Below, one piece after another: positions 1-8,913 of a stretch of DNA of 27,722 bases. The stretch is from positions 1 through 27,722 of the forward strand of contig JAANSK020070020.1 of NCBI GenBank assembly GCA_011763485.2, read 5' to 3'. How positions within the stretch are numbered: position 1 is the stretch's first letter; each line of letters starts with the position of its first letter. The DNA comes from Isoetes engelmannii (taxonomy: Eukaryota; Streptophyta; Lycopodiopsida; Isoetales; Isoetaceae). Both the position numbers and the translations under genes were made by a program. The notes under the pieces were generated by a model. The model did not search any database and was not told where the DNA came from. It worked only from the letters and a program-made list of their open reading frames with translations.

Positions 1-1448
1 ATCACAATTCTCAAACAAAACTTTGTGCCACCGTCCATCCACCTTGTACAGAATCTTAATAGCTATGACTACAAAAGCCATCACATAAATGTGAGATGAC
101 ATAGCTTTATCACGCGCAGAAAGGTAAAACCCATCAGGCATTTGCCAGTCGAAAAGCTTAGAGACATACGGGACTAATTTTTGAAAAGGCAATCCTAATT
201 CCCGCAAATAACGGGCTGATATATCTTGAAAATTTATGGGAGGTAAATGTAAATTTAATCGACATGCTATCTTGGCAGCCACTAACTCCACTACCCTTGG
301 GCTATTGATATAGCTCGGTTGAAAGAATTTATTTACTTCCAAATATCTACAATATGTATTAGAAAGAATGTTTTCCCCACAAAATCTTTTGGCCTCAATT
401 TTTTTATATGCAGCCAAGTAGGGTAGGGTGCCTTCAGTTGCCCACTTTGTTATATCTATTGGCAAAACAGGTTCCCGCGCAATGTAACAGATCAGATAAC
501 AAATTGCCAAAGTAATGTCCAACGGAATTCTCTCCTTTAAGGCAAGATGCCATACCTTTGTAAGCTTTTTCCCATTGGCAGTACGAGGAACCCAACTGTC
601 AGCATTCTTGCTTTTCAACTCTTCATCTTCTTCATTATCATTTTCTGCTCCAGTGGTTTCCAACTGTCCATCCTTTCTATCAACTTTCTTGGATCTACTG
701 TTTCCTGGAATAATAAACACATTATGTAAAGGACAAAGAAAAATGAGTACTAGCATGCAAGCCATAGCATACCTCGTTTTCTTTTTCGAGTGCTTGGAAC
801 TTCAGGAGCTCGTGCTCCACCAGTATCATTCACTTTTTTCTTTTTAGGTTTGCAAAACCTTTCTTCTAGTAAAACAGTTTCTTGGGGCCAAGAAACCTCA
901 AAAACACAAGTGGATTGCAAAAAGGGTAACCAAATTGAAGGCATGATGGAGCATATAAGCGGACTGGCACCAAATCTCAAAACAAGAGTTTCGCATTGCC
1001 ATTTAAGTATCTTATCCAATCCTTCGACATAAACCAGCCTGATATGATCTGCTAATCTTTCCTCCAAACTACGGGTACCAACCAACAACTGCTCATCTGT
1101 CCACAACCTAACAGAATCGTTTGTAGCATACTGTGAAGCTAAAGTATTTCTTATTTCTTCCTGCATTTTAGCCTCTGCATCCTCTTCTGGGTTCTGAGAT
1201 TGGGATAAGATTCGGAATAATTTATCTCTGTCCATGCTAGATGATTCACCAAGCTTCCTGATGGCATCTTGCTGTTCCTTACGATTCAAATCATGATGGC
1301 GAGCAATAATCCTTCCAGTATCATAAGTTTCCATTGCTTCTTCTTGGTAGTTCTGTGATTGTGTTCCGCAGTGTATGCAATACATATAGCCATCCCCACC
1401 GGACTTCATCCCATAACCCTGACATATTTCACAAAAATCGTGGGACAT
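1..1448 (-). CDS. TAF1B: RNA polymerase I factor TAF1B/Rrn7, 5' half of gene (two exons, partial)
   Basis: TAF1B/Rrn7 is the TFIIB-like subunit of the Pol I initiation factor and acts in the nucleolus on rRNA promoters. Exon 1 runs 1448 to 773 and exon 2 runs 704 to the left edge, with no stop in either; together they give about 459 residues. The N-terminus holds a zinc ribbon: C6-x2-C9, then C24-x2-C27 about 15 residues on, followed by YQEEAMETYDTG. A lysine/arginine-rich stretch ends exon 1. Exon 2 carries the cyclin-like region, including IPLDITLAICYLICYIAREP, LPPINFQDISARYLRELGLP and FVVIAIKILY, which match the plant family. I chose the ATG at 1448 because it lies five codons before the first zinc cysteine; the frame is open further upstream but without family-like residues. 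The family identity is confident from motifs; the C-terminal part lies outside the window. It appears intact, unlike everything else here. Confidence 0.9.
705..772 (-). other. TAF1B intron (68 bp, GT-AG)
   Basis: On the minus strand the exon ends ...AACGAG and the intron starts GTATGCTATGG. It ends TTTATTATTCCAG just before GAAACAGTAGATCC. Removing 68 bases joins a phase-1 codon (g|ga) and keeps the frame open through all of exon 2, whereas reading straight through meets a stop at 750. The length is at the short end for a plant intron. Confidence 0.85.
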
Positions 1449-1576
1449 CGACAGAGTGCAGACTAACCAGATCCCTAAATCCAACAAATATATGAATCCT
1501 CTCCAAAAAGCAGGGAAGCTTGCCGCAACCTGAAGATCTGGTCCTCGCACCATAAAACCTAAACCTGTTACCTGAC

Positions 1577-1644
1577 AAAACCCTAAACCTTCGAGGACAA
1601 AGGGCGCCAAAACGGTGACGGCGCCCTCCTGCAATGTGGCCCAA
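1577..1644 (-). promoter_or_regulatory. TAF1B promoter/5' leader: telo-box and site II motif
   Basis: A telo-box AAACCCTAA lies at 1578-1586 (shown on the plus strand), and TTGGGCCA, containing the site II core TGGGCC, lies at 1637-1644 on the minus strand. Both are 130-200 bp upstream of the TAF1B ATG. In plants this pair is typical of genes for ribosomal proteins, ribosome biogenesis and nucleolar functions, which fits a Pol I factor. No transcription start is visible. Confidence 0.6.
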
Positions 1645-1849
1645 TTAGATATAGTGACCTTTTAGGTTTTGTTGTTGCAAAGGAACTTCTTGTTCCTTCC
1701 TTCTAATTTCGTATACAGTAACAAACTTTTTTTCTAAATAGGAAAAAAGCTTTATATATGTTTATATAAATTAATTTAAACCAGATTGGCCCTTCTGTTA
1801 CAAAACCCATTAGGAACATCCGAAAGATTTTTTAAACAAAAGTTACAAC

Positions 1850-1931
1850 ACCTCTTCATCATTAGGTATTTTGATGCTACTAAACCTCTTCCAATACCTC
1901 TTCATCATTGGGTATTCTGATACTACTAAAC
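1850..1931. repeat. Short tandem duplication, 45-bp period, about 1.8 copies
   Basis: ACCTCTTCATCATTAGGTAT at 1850 recurs at 1895 with a few substitutions. Each copy is about 37 bp and ends in TACTACTAAACC. It lies in AT-rich non-coding DNA upstream of TAF1B. Confidence 0.75.
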
Positions 1932-2149
1932 CCAAGAGTCCTCTATTTACCATTAGCAACATTTAGAGCAATGAATTTCTTCTTACCTACATAAACCCTT
2001 ACCATCCTTATAGACTCAAATTCTGGAATCTAGATCCAGAGAAAAAAATGTGCCGGATCTGCAAAAAAGGAAAAAATTTGTCGCTGTCGAATTTGCAAAC
2101 ATCTCTTCATCCCTGGCAGACAGATAGAAATGTAGAAAACGAACTTGCC

Positions 2150-2706
2150 ATGGCTTCTTGCTTGGCTATTACGATTTTGCCCCTTTCTTTCTCGCCTCGA
2201 TTTGCATGCAAGCGGTGCATGTAGTATGATGATAAAATGTTTTGGAGATGGTTGTTACAAGGCAGCTTAGTAAGAAAATCCTAGTAGTGTAAAATATAAC
2301 TAGAAAAAATCCTAGGACCTGTGGTTTCAACCGGTTCAAATCCTTATACGCCATTTTTGGACCGGCCATATATTCTAGAGTATTTCATGTGGACCGAAAC
2401 TTTTAAATTTGAACAGGATTGTTTCGTTCAGTCCTAGGACTTTGTTGCACATTGTGAATCGTATATCGCATATTTTATCCTTTATTTAATCATTTGCACG
2501 TACATAAATTTTTTTTTTTTTGGCAAGATTCGATTCTTCTATTCTCTGTACAGGAAGACCTTACGCTAATTCAGCTCAGTAGCCGGAGGGAGGAGCTTCG
2601 CAGAGTGCGAGAAGCGAGGTCACAACGGAAATGGGCGGTTTACAGGGGAGGGGCTGCGATCATTCGTGACCAGTGGCCTCAAGATCCATGGCTGGGGTAT
2701 TCTTAG
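2150..2706 (+). other. Possible small split gene: transit-peptide-like start and a last exon
   Basis: At 2150 an ATG in a good plant context (GCCATGGCT) opens MASCLAITILPLSFSPRFAC, which looks like the start of a plastid transit peptide, and stops at 2222. At 2521-2553 a pyrimidine-rich run ends TTCTCTGTACAG, a good 3' splice site. The frame after it (2554-2706) reads a basic, charged 50-residue segment ending WPQDPWLGYS. The two parts do not join in frame with an obvious donor, and another frame is also open after 2573, so the gene model is only a hypothesis. I do not recognise the protein. The rest of 1650-2500 is AT-rich with nothing else I can support. Confidence 0.22.
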
Positions 2707-2769
2707 ATATATAATGGAACATATTAAACTGTAAACATGTAAGCATAGAAGTTTGACGTTTGCTGCTCC

Positions 2770-2863
2770 GGGACTTCGGTCCTTCTGTTACTTGTTCACG
2801 GGCTTTGGCCCAATTCTACTGTTCCAGGACTTCGGTCCCCGTTCTGTTTAAGGACTTCGGTCC
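2770..2863 (+). repeat. Array of four 12-nt tetraloop hairpins (three are cUUCGg)
   Basis: Four perfect 4-bp-stem hairpins are spaced 25-29 bp apart. GGACTTCGGTCC occurs at 2771-2782, 2827-2838 and 2852-2863, and GGGCTTTGGCCC at 2800-2811. As plus-strand RNA, the three identical units form GGAC-UUCG-GUCC, the exceptionally stable cUUCGg tetraloop. The minus-strand RNA would have a CGAA loop instead, so any RNA role implies the plus strand. The array lies just after the possible last exon ending at 2706, where a 3' UTR would be. Confidence 0.7.
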
Positions 2864-3672
2864 TCTTTTGTACTGTGCCGTCGCATGTCCATTGGATGTT
2901 GCCTTTGTGGCGCGACGTTAAAATATGCTTCCTTCCTTATTCAATTTTTTGGTGGCCCGTAGGGGCAATTCTAGGCAGATTTTAGGATGTGATGAATAGA
3001 TGGCCTCGATTGTAGAATAAATGCAAATATACCTTGCGGACGGCTGTGGACTTCTTTGGATTTCAGTGGAGTTAGTGACGATTGAACAGGGTGGATTCAT
3101 GGGAGCCAGGTGGAGAGTGGAGATGTAGTCTCCAGTTTCGGCGGCCGCAAAAGGCAGCGAAGCAGAGGAGCGATGGCAGATCCTCTTCTAACAACCCTCT
3201 GAAGGATCAGATGCATCTCTGGAAGCAGAAGAAGGATCTCTAATAGCAGAAGGATCGGATGCATCTCTAGAAGTTGACGACCAATCAACTCTGCTAACGG
3301 TTGAAGAGAAGGGGTATGGTGGGTTCTTCATCATCCGGAGAAAAGGCCCCCTATGAAAGTGGAGTTGGACAGGTGCAGGGCTGTGGTGTGGAAATGCTGC
3401 AGCGGCGACGCTTTCATGGCTCTTCTGGGGTTGAATACTGGTTCACATAGCCGGAATTCTTCACAGGCATATCTGTCATCTTTTTGCTTGATTTGGAGTC
3501 TTGATGATAGTTTTGCGCTTGTTATGATTTTAGTTATGCCTTTCTTTTACAAGTTATATGCTTTTGGCAAAAGCTCTGCTATGTCTCATTTTGAATTCTT
3601 GATATTGTTTTTGAGCTAGAGGTTTGTTCTAAAGGTTTCATTTCTCGTTGCTTGTTTTGTGTATTTACATAA
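2864..3672. other. No gene recognised; contains a short duplicated, acidic open stretch
   Basis: Between 3190 and 3355 the plus strand has a 54-codon open stretch without an ATG, which stops after RRKGPL. It contains a two-fold repeat, GAAGGATCAGATGCATCTCT near 3202 and a near copy about 49 bp later, giving EGSDASLE twice. It could be an exon or a decayed repeat. An open frame at 3353-3619 has no family features. The rest is AT-rich. Confidence 0.4.
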
Positions 3673-3849
3673 TCAAGTTAATGTTGCTTCGCCAGAAGAG
3701 GCGTTTATTTCTTGCAAGTCATCAAAATTTGGATGCAATTCTGGGTGGTCATGGTAGCGCCTTGCAAGGTCTTCATACCCGCATTTATCTGAGTTCGACG
3801 GATTGGAGTTCTTCGAAAGAATAATTTCGGTATGCAGATACTGATTTTG
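3673..3849 (-). CDS. Probable last exon of an unidentified minus-strand gene (partial)
   Basis: On the minus strand a long pyrimidine-rich tract ends TTATATTACAG at 3850, and the next base opens a phase-0 stretch of 58 codons that ends at TGA (3673-3675). The residues are hydrophilic and protein-like, for example CGYEDLARRYHDHPELHPNF and then DDLQEINASSGEA. The sequence upstream of the acceptor (to 4026) is open by chance and looks intronic (rich in F, I and L). No preceding exon is evident; a LINE tail occupies 4063-4220. I do not recognise the family. It could also be an isolated pseudogene exon. Confidence 0.35.
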   Translation of the reverse strand, partial: QNQYLHTEIILSKNSNPSNSDKCGYEDLARRYHDHPELHPNFDDLQEINASSGEATLT

Positions 3850-4062
3850 CTGTAATATAACACACGAATAGAAAACAAATGGAGAAAAAAAAAACAGGAT
3901 AAAAGCAAGTGTTCTATGCAAAATTAGGAATACTGATTTAATTTGGTAGTTGATCATTCTTTTGCTTGTGTTTTGAAGAGCGAGGTAGATGTAGAGGGGT
4001 GAACCTCGTTCAAGAAGATGATCCAATTCCTTTTATACTTTGTAACTGAATTAATTTAAACT

Positions 4063-4220
4063 GAATTGTTTTTTATCGCCCACGGATATCAATCGGCCTG
4101 TAGGACCCAATACAAGAGGCAGCAAGCGTATTACTGCTCGGATTAAAAAACCCTCGCCCCGAAGTGTTCTTGAGGGAAAAATCATGGCAGCAATAAGACT
4201 GTTATCAAGCTGTACAATTA
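4063..4220 (-). repeat. LINE 3'-tail copy A (5'-truncated insertion or SINE sharing the tail)
   Basis: It shares with three other copies in the window the order: CGATAAAAA end, a block around GGGTCC..TAGGCCGATT, CAGTAATACGCTTGCTGCCT, GGGTTTTTTAATCC and CCCTC..GAACACTTCGGGG (minus-strand reading). No LINE coding sequence is attached on its 5' side, so it is either a very short truncated LINE or a SINE that borrowed the LINE tail. Confidence 0.7.
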
Positions 4221-4879
4221 TACATGAAGAAACATATACACACATTAGGTGGTTTCCCGGGGACATATCTGTGCCCCATTACTTTCTGTATATATGATTC
4301 TAATGATTGCAATAAGTTCATGTTCAATATCATGTGTAGAGGCTCGCCTATGGATGCGCCACATCAGAGGGATTCAGATAGTTGTGATGTTCACATGGCT
4401 TTGTTGATGCTTGTGTTGGCGGATGGTTTCTTTTGCTTGGGTCCCATTCGAGATGCAGAGGGCAGGGCACTTCAGGTGGATATGTTTCAATGGTAGACTT
4501 GATTGAAGAAATAGGTGGATATTATCAAATTGAATCTTCCTCATCCAGTTGATCATAATTACGACTAGGTGTTACATCCCTCAAAAAATGTAGCATTGAC
4601 CACATTCTCAAAAGAAAAATCACTTACAGTTTCTTCTGAATCATATGGAACTGAATTAGTGGAGATATTGTCTTCAACTTCCAATACATGCACCAAAGGA
4701 ACAAAAGATGAAATTGTGGATGGAAGTATACTTAACAAAGAACTCACAATGAGTGGATGAATCATGGATGAAGAGTATACTTGATGAACAGACGAGAAAC
4801 TCAAAATGTGAGGTCTTATAAATATTATATGGATTTGTATTCTATACTCACATGCACCTCGATGGACGTGCTTTTTAAT
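4221..4879. other. No gene recognised
   Basis: This stretch separates two LINE-tail copies. Open frames occur on both strands (plus 4224-4496, plus 4569-4760 and its antisense) but show no family motif, no splice context I trust and no repeat to other parts of the window. Confidence 0.5.
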
Positions 4880-4884
4880 TGAAT

Positions 4885-5042
4885 TGAATAAAAATTGTTT
4901 TTATAATCCACAGAGACCAATAGGCCTATGGGACCAAAAAAAAAAAAAAAAGAGTGCACCATATATATTACTGCCCAGGATTAAAAAACCCCTGCCCAGA
5001 AGGGGTTTTGAGGGAAAAATCTTAGTAGTAATAAGTATGCTG
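4885..5042 (-). repeat. LINE 3'-tail copy B (3' end of LINE copy 1)
   Basis: Same blocks as tails A, C and D: GACCAATAGGCCTATGGGAC, ATTACTGCCCAGGATTAAAA and AAGGGGTTTTGAGGGAAAAA on the plus strand. A 16-base A run at 4927-4942 is peculiar to this copy. The tail resumes at 5348 after an inserted inverted-repeat element. Confidence 0.8.
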
Positions 5043-5347
5043 TGGCATAAGCATGCTACAGGTGTCCATTTTTGGAACCTGCCAAAGTACTTACACTAGG
5101 TACTTCAGGATTGGGTACCGTTTCTTTGTTCTTTTCATTAAAACTAATTCAAAAAGTTCAAAATAAAAGTCAAAAGCATGTTATTATTCAAGGTTAGAGT
5201 GAAGACAACATCGTTGGAGGATAAAATGAATGCATCCAATCGAACACTTATTAGTTATTGAGACATTAAACAAGTACCCAGTACCCAGTGTTGGGTTTAT
5301 GGTCCCTAAATAATACTTTTTAAGGTACACCGTAGCATGCTTATGCC
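5043..5347. mobile_element. MITE-like element (305 bp, ~24-bp inverted repeats, 5-bp target duplication)
   Basis: The ends GGCATAAGCATGCTAC (5044) and GTAGCATGCTTATGCC (to 5347) are exact inverted repeats. With GGTGTCC inside the left and GGTACACC inside the right, they extend to about 24 bp with few mismatches. TGCTG flanks both sides (5038-5042 and 5348-5352). The empty site is visible in the other LINE tails, where AATAAGTATG runs straight on to the CTGTACAAT block. The interior has more self-complementary GGTAC/GTACC motifs and no coding capacity, so it is non-autonomous. The superfamily is not clear from these ends. Confidence 0.75.
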
Positions 5348-5941
5348 TGCTGACAAACTGTACAATGATACATATCAATGGAGTGTTTGGAGGACATAAC
5401 TGGATGCATATATCCATCACCTCCTAAATTTATGATCCCAGCATCCCCACTGAAGCCGTGTGTAGCATCACATGGAGTGGTTGGTCAGAAGAATCAACTC
5501 AATGCGTAGCACGCGTTGATGCGTCCTCAATAACTCCAATTGGCAACACTGATGTAGCATGCGCTTCTCGAATCCATCTACCTGCCTCAATTCGGAGGGC
5601 ATGAGCATCTATATGAAGGAATGCAATGAGTCTGCATTTTTTCAGATTTAAATGTGTCAGAAGGTACTCTTATGCACCGTGCTCAAGCATGGGATTGATC
5701 TAGCTCTTATAGTGTGCAGATTTTATCTGTGTTGAAGCCCCAACATCCCAAAGCTTGCCGAGGAAGCATGCATCGAGATACTAGTTGCAGTGATTGTGAT
5801 CCTCCATGATTTCAACATTTTTGCTTCTGTGCTCCTGCACATTCTATTTGGAAAGCCAATTATCTTGCCTCTTTTTTCAACATGCATTGTGGAATCATTG
5901 CCATGGCATAGGTGAGGTATGGGAGGCGAGTGATACCCATA

Positions 5942-6148
5942 CTAACCACCTTTTGAAAGTACATGAGGTCGCATGAGGTGAGGTCTATTGTCGACCACTG
6001 TAAAGGAAAAAACCAAACTCCTGCAAAAGTATCTGATACAACACCATGGGCTTAACTCTAAGCGTCCGGGCCAGAAAAGCCTTTTGAACCTGCTCCAAGG
6101 CATTCCAAGTAGCAAGTCATACCACTGGTCCCCACATTTCCACCCCAT
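5942..6148 (-). pseudogene. LINE copy 1, C-terminal region of ORF2 (fragment)
   Basis: This matches the same region of the second LINE at 24897-25319, which reads YGVEVWGPVISLATWNDLEQ followed by VQKAFLAR. Here the equivalent blocks are spread over frames (MGWKCGDQWYDLLLGMPWSR in this frame). It lies between the RT domain and the 3' tail. It has no catalytic motif and is not translatable as one piece. Confidence 0.7.
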
Positions 6149-6399
6149 ATAGAATAACAGGCTTCACCAAGACCCTAAACAAGTGCGATTGATGAGCCCA
6201 GTCATAAAGCTCTGCTTTGTAACTGTTGTTGTTCTGCATTACATACAGAGCTTTCCAGCTTGCTGCCACTCATTGCCAGATAGAAGTGTTCCAAAATATG
6301 ATAGTATTGAACATCTCAGGTAGTGGTAGGTGGGCACAACCTCTACATTCTGACCTTGTGAAAGAAGGCGCTCTTGGTTGATGTAAAGACGAAATGAGA

Positions 6400-7427
6400 A
6401 GCATCTTAGTCTTAGCCAAATTCATGCACATTCCATTGGCCTGATAGAAAGTGTCTAGAGCATCCAGATATTGCAGCTGGGATGTAAGCTAAGAGGTCTA
6501 CATCGTCGGCATAAATGAGCTGCCCAACAATATGGTGCAGGATCTGAGCCCCTCCGCCCCCTTCCTGAATAAGCCAACTCTCTAGCTGATCAATATAGAG
6601 GCCAAACAATGTTGAAGAGAGTGGGCATCCTTGGCAGACCCCAATACTACTATTTACAAGTTGATATGACAGTGGTTTTTAGGCTGGGTATGTTCCATAC
6701 AACCGGTACGCAATTCTGCAACTCTAGAGGGCCTCCTAACTGAGTCAATCCTTCCCATAGCTTCTCCTTGGGAACCATGTCAAAAGCTTTTGCAAAGTCA
6801 ACAAAACAACAATATAGGTCCTTCTAGTAATTTCTGCTATCTTCTATCAAGTCCCGCAAGATGAAAATATGATTAGTGTTGGGGCCAAAACCCTAGCTGT
6901 GTAAGGACTCAAGCCTCTGTTTACTCTACTCATGTCATCAATTGCTGCTCCAATACACTAGCCAACAGTTTTACAAACATCGAGTTGGATATGATCGTGC
7001 GATAGTTGGCTGGACAGTGAAGGATCTCCTGCCTTATAGATAGAACTACTCTGTTGATGGTCGACTTTGGGGAAAGCCTTCCTGAAGTGCCCTATTGAAT
7101 GACCCGGTTAGGAGGGGGATGATGTGTGGCCCTGTCCACTTGAGCGACTCTGCCTGCATTTTGTTCAGATTTGCAGCCTTGCCATTGGCGAGACGCTGCA
7201 AGCCCTAAGCAACCCCTGCCTCTGTGATTACTCGTTGTAGACCCATCTGTGGGGGGTACCTCGTGTCGAATTTGGAATGAATCATAAAGTTGCATCAGGT
7301 ATTGTACCAATTGTTCGAAAGAGTGTTCCCTGTAGGGTGCAATGGCTTCTGTATTATTCTTCTCCAAAATATGATCAAGGAGGTAGAACATTTCTGCTAA
7401 TGCCTCCCAATGTACTAAAGGCTCCAA
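6400..7427 (-). pseudogene. LINE copy 1, reverse transcriptase domain (broken)
   Basis: Going down the minus strand: a pre-RT linker (7427-7092, containing QLVQYLMQLYDSFQIRHEV), fragments around CFVDFAKAFDMVP at about 6840-6790 in a shifted frame, the block GVCQGCPL near 6650-6630, then LIYADDVDLLAY with the catalytic YADD at 6502-6513 (both aspartates kept). Stops and shifts separate these blocks. Reverse transcriptase copies LINE RNA at the nicked target. The YADD core is intact, but the domain cannot be made as one protein. Confidence 0.82.
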
Positions 7428-7486
7428 GCATTTGAGAAAAGTGTGATATTGTTTGATCGCTTATACTCGCAAAGCAAGGCCAGTGA

Positions 7487-7762
7487 CTAGTTGAAGCAAG
7501 CATTTAAGTTCTTTACATTCAGCATCAAACCACCGATTCTAGGAAAAGCTTGTTGCACGTGAAGGACTTCGTGGGCGGGAGCTCCCAAGCATCTCTCGGC
7601 AGCAGTAAGGAGTACAATGATCAATTGGGCAGTCTGTTGTTGTAATGTGGGGAGTTGCAGCTCATCTATGAGCATCTCAACGTAGGACTCTGCGTGATCA
7701 TAGTCCAAGCACAGCTGAGGCAAGCGAAGGGCATCTAGGCAAGGATCTGAATAGGCTGCCAT
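7487..7762 (-). pseudogene. LINE copy 1, linker between endonuclease and RT
   Basis: The frame continues from the endonuclease (MAAYSDPCLDALRLPQLCLD, then YDHAESYVEMLIDELQLPTL). The second LINE has the same block (RLHLDYDHAETY) right after its SDH motif at about 27300-27340, which confirms the order endonuclease-linker-RT. No catalytic residues are expected in it. Confidence 0.65.
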
Positions 7763-8480
7763 GTTAGCTAAAGGAAGAGGGGTTGATGGCTTGAATCCAC
7801 CTCTTTATCTCTATTGTTTGTGCCGACATGCAAGTGTGTGACAAGGTGTGAATCCTACTCAGCCACCAGCATGTAATCGACTACAATGTAGGCGCCTCTT
7901 TCATGTTGACAAGTGAAGCCAGAGGAGGATGGCCAATATGCGCGGCCATTGCAGATAACCAAGTCAAAGATACTGCACATCTGAAGCAACTGCCTTCCAT
8001 AGCGAGTGACTACATGTGCTTTATCCATCTGATGTATGGAGCCAGGAAGCCTCTGCCGAACGAGGTTGTAATCTGTCCTCAGCCAAGGGATCAAACTTCA
8101 TCAACTATTCCAGTGCGTGCGTTGAAGTCTCCAACTAGCATCGCACATATGGGTCCAACATATCCATGTCTAAGTGGTAGTAATAGAAGTTTAAAATCAG
8201 TATGCGGGAAGTAATAAGCTGTCACAAAACGGGGGTCTCCACTGCGATTCTGCGCTCGTATCCACATGTAACGACTATGTATGTTCGTCTTGTGGAGGGT
8301 GACTGAAGGTGCCAAGGCAGTCCGATAGTAGCAAACTATGTCACCATGTCCCCGCTTGCATGTACACTCATTGAACAACGAGTAGTGCACATAGCCTGGC
8401 AGATCCGATAGCCTATTACCAACGTGTCCCGATATTTCTATAAGGAAGGTAAAATCTATATCTCTTGCTATGAAGTTCAA
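7763..8480 (-). pseudogene. LINE copy 1, APE-type endonuclease domain (broken, catalytic Asp lost)
   Basis: The minus strand at 8480-8094 reads an AP-endonuclease-like domain ending in GDFNARTG (8132 down), the conserved active-site block. The frame at 8094-7855 continues with LLQMCSIFDLVICNG and then IVVDYML. The last block near 7800-7780 reads VDSSHQPL where the second LINE has VDSDHLPL: the Asp of the SDH motif is a Ser here (codon at 7789-7791). The enzyme nicks target DNA for integration. A stop between 8094 and 8091 and the SDH loss make it inactive. Confidence 0.8.
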
Positions 8481-8523
8481 ACTATCTCCCTTCTATATGG
8501 AAAGCACCAATAGTTCCAGGAGA

Positions 8524-8790
8524 TCATACACAATTACAATCGCTATTTGGGGATGGCGAATGTAGACTCCAACGAAGTTGCAATATTACCAGTAGGTGGG
8601 CAACCTCCCCAGGCGGTGCAGGACCACCAACAGCAGCGGCGGCCCGAGAGGCTGCAGTAGCATCAACAACTTGTGCAGTGGCAGTACTCCGGGGGGGTGC
8701 AGCAACAACAACAACAACCGGTGGGGCAACAACAGTAGTGGCAGCACCTCGAGGGGTTGCAACATCATAGCTAATGGTAGCATCCATCTG
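8524..8790 (-). repeat. Low-complexity trinucleotide stretch in LINE copy 1 (Ala/Val/Pro-rich)
   Basis: Runs of CAA/CAG/GGC triplets on the plus strand (for example CAGCAACAACAACAACAACC near 8700) translate on the minus strand into VVAPPVVVVVAAPPR and TAASRAAAAVGGPAPPG. This lies between ORF1 and the endonuclease, so it may be the end of ORF1 or an expanded linker. Other frames here are just as compositionally biased and are not genes. Confidence 0.6.
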
Positions 8791-8913
8791 GATACCACCT
8801 CTGTGACCTCAGGGTGGGGTAGGCAGAAAACCCACACCTTGCCTTGGTATAAAGTAGTGGCGCCTCCATTACGTCTTATGCCCCTGACCCGAGCTAGCTG
8901 TTGTCGATGAGAT

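Noticed and set aside
2048-2224. 58-codon frame with C-x2-C near its start
   Set aside because: No family match; only the inner ATG at 2150 has a good context, reported separately as a weak gene model.
3097-3288. Leucine-rich minus-strand frame
   Set aside because: Antisense of a duplicated stretch; composition reflects the repeat GATCCTTC and not a protein.
5184-5420. Minus-strand frame across the MITE border
   Set aside because: It spans the right end of the inserted element and LINE tail, so it cannot be a single gene.
8596-8910. Asn/Ser/Gly-rich plus-strand frame
   Set aside because: It is the antisense of CAA/GGC triplet runs in the LINE; homopolymeric codons with no domain.
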